Positions 63,837 to 64,000 of a stretch of DNA of 64,000 bases are shown piece by piece. Position numbers and translations under genes: made by a program. Position 1 is the first letter of the stretch. Each line of letters begins with the position of its first letter. Source of the DNA: Paraburkholderia atlantica (lineage in GTDB: Bacteria; Pseudomonadota; Gammaproteobacteria; Burkholderiales; Burkholderiaceae). A model generated the notes under the pieces. The model worked only from the letters and a program-made list of their open reading frames with translations, did not search any database and was not told the DNA's origin. The DNA lies in NCBI RefSeq assembly GCF_009362785.1, contig NZ_WHNQ01000014.1:1-64000 (forward strand). The letters are read 5' to 3'.

Positions 63837-64000
63837 ATGAAATCAGACGACAAGGGCGACGTGCGCGCTTTCGTGCAAACGGCCGAGCAGGGTGGCGAGC
63901 ATGTCTGGGTAATCACGCTGGTCGACTTCGCGGCCCGTGAGGTCAGACGCTCGCTCGTTTCGGACGAGACCTATGCGACCGCCGCCGCTGCCAGAGATGC
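63837..64000 (+). CDS. Partial hypothetical protein at window edge
   Basis: An ATG with a strong ribosome site (AAGGAGG) opens a frame that runs off the window after 54 complete codons (MKSDDKGDVRAFVQTAEQGG then EHVWVITLVDFAAREVRRSL and beyond). It looks like a small soluble domain with a beta-strand pattern. It may belong with the radical SAM gene 194 bases upstream. The family is not recognised. Confidence 0.7.
   Translation, partial: MKSDDKGDVRAFVQTAEQGGEHVWVITLVDFAAREVRRSLVSDETYATAAAARD

Overview
The window is high-GC DNA (by eye in the mid 60s percent) with dense, mostly short-gapped genes, many LysR/GntR/IclR/AraC regulators and protein sequences typical of Burkholderiaceae. It most likely comes from a Paraburkholderia or Burkholderia sensu lato chromosome. 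I saw no tRNA, rRNA, CRISPR array, phage or insertion sequence. The assignments are read from protein motifs and gene order; no database search was run.

Layout. 0-0.4 kb: a perfect fold-back inverted repeat touching the window edge. 0.2-2.4 kb: an AstE/ASPA-type metallohydrolase and an ArgT/HisJ-type amino-acid binding protein, both minus. 3.0-6.1 kb: a PotD-like periplasmic binding protein coupled by a 1-base overlap to a membrane diguanylate cyclase. 6.2-14.3 kb: a C-P lyase locus, phnGHIJKLM on minus and phnF, a 2H phosphoesterase gene and phnN on plus, with a palindromic operator between them. 14.3-16.5 kb: a divergent LysR/M20 amidohydrolase pair. 16.6-24.8 kb: a PcaR-type IclR regulator, a GntR-controlled tetronate operon (ltnD, otnK, otnC, otnI, denD), then pcaF behind two PcaR-like boxes. 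25-26.2 kb: a Ni/Co-type RcnR/DmeR repressor and a DmeF exporter. 26.4-30.6 kb: exported proteins of unknown role, one with three exact-length 55-residue repeats, then a divergent histidine kinase and single-domain receiver.

30.6-43.1 kb: two LysR-regulated redox genes, an exported esterase, an aspartate carbamoyltransferase with an N-terminal helix-turn-helix extension, a DapA-family aldolase, an MHYT-GGDEF-EAL protein, a rhodanese/FtrA divergent pair and a DUF2252 protein. 43.3-48.9 kb: AraC, a lactate-dehydrogenase-like enzyme and a DASS carboxylate transporter on one strand, a DUF1479 oxygenase-like protein, and small proteins. 49.2-56.1 kb: a sugar operon (GH1 beta-glucosidase, complete ABC importer, LacI repressor) behind a perfect LacI-type palindrome. 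56.4-64 kb: a tiny membrane ORF, a SulP transporter, a PAP2 phosphatase, a chemoreceptor lacking its first membrane helix, an FmdB zinc ribbon, a degenerate receiver protein, a radical SAM protein and a partial gene at the right edge.

How the genes work together. The window is a catabolic and sensory accessory region. Phosphonates feed the C-P lyase and end as phosphate plus PRPP. Tetronates (L-threonate, D-erythronate) end as DHAP plus CO2. Aromatic carbon passes PcaF. Beta-glucosides enter through the ABC importer and are cut in the cytoplasm. Two c-di-GMP proteins and a chemoreceptor supply signalling. The best candidates for little-described biology are the binding-protein/diguanylate-cyclase pair, the 2H phosphoesterase standing where phnP would be expected, and the HTH-fused carbamoyltransferase.
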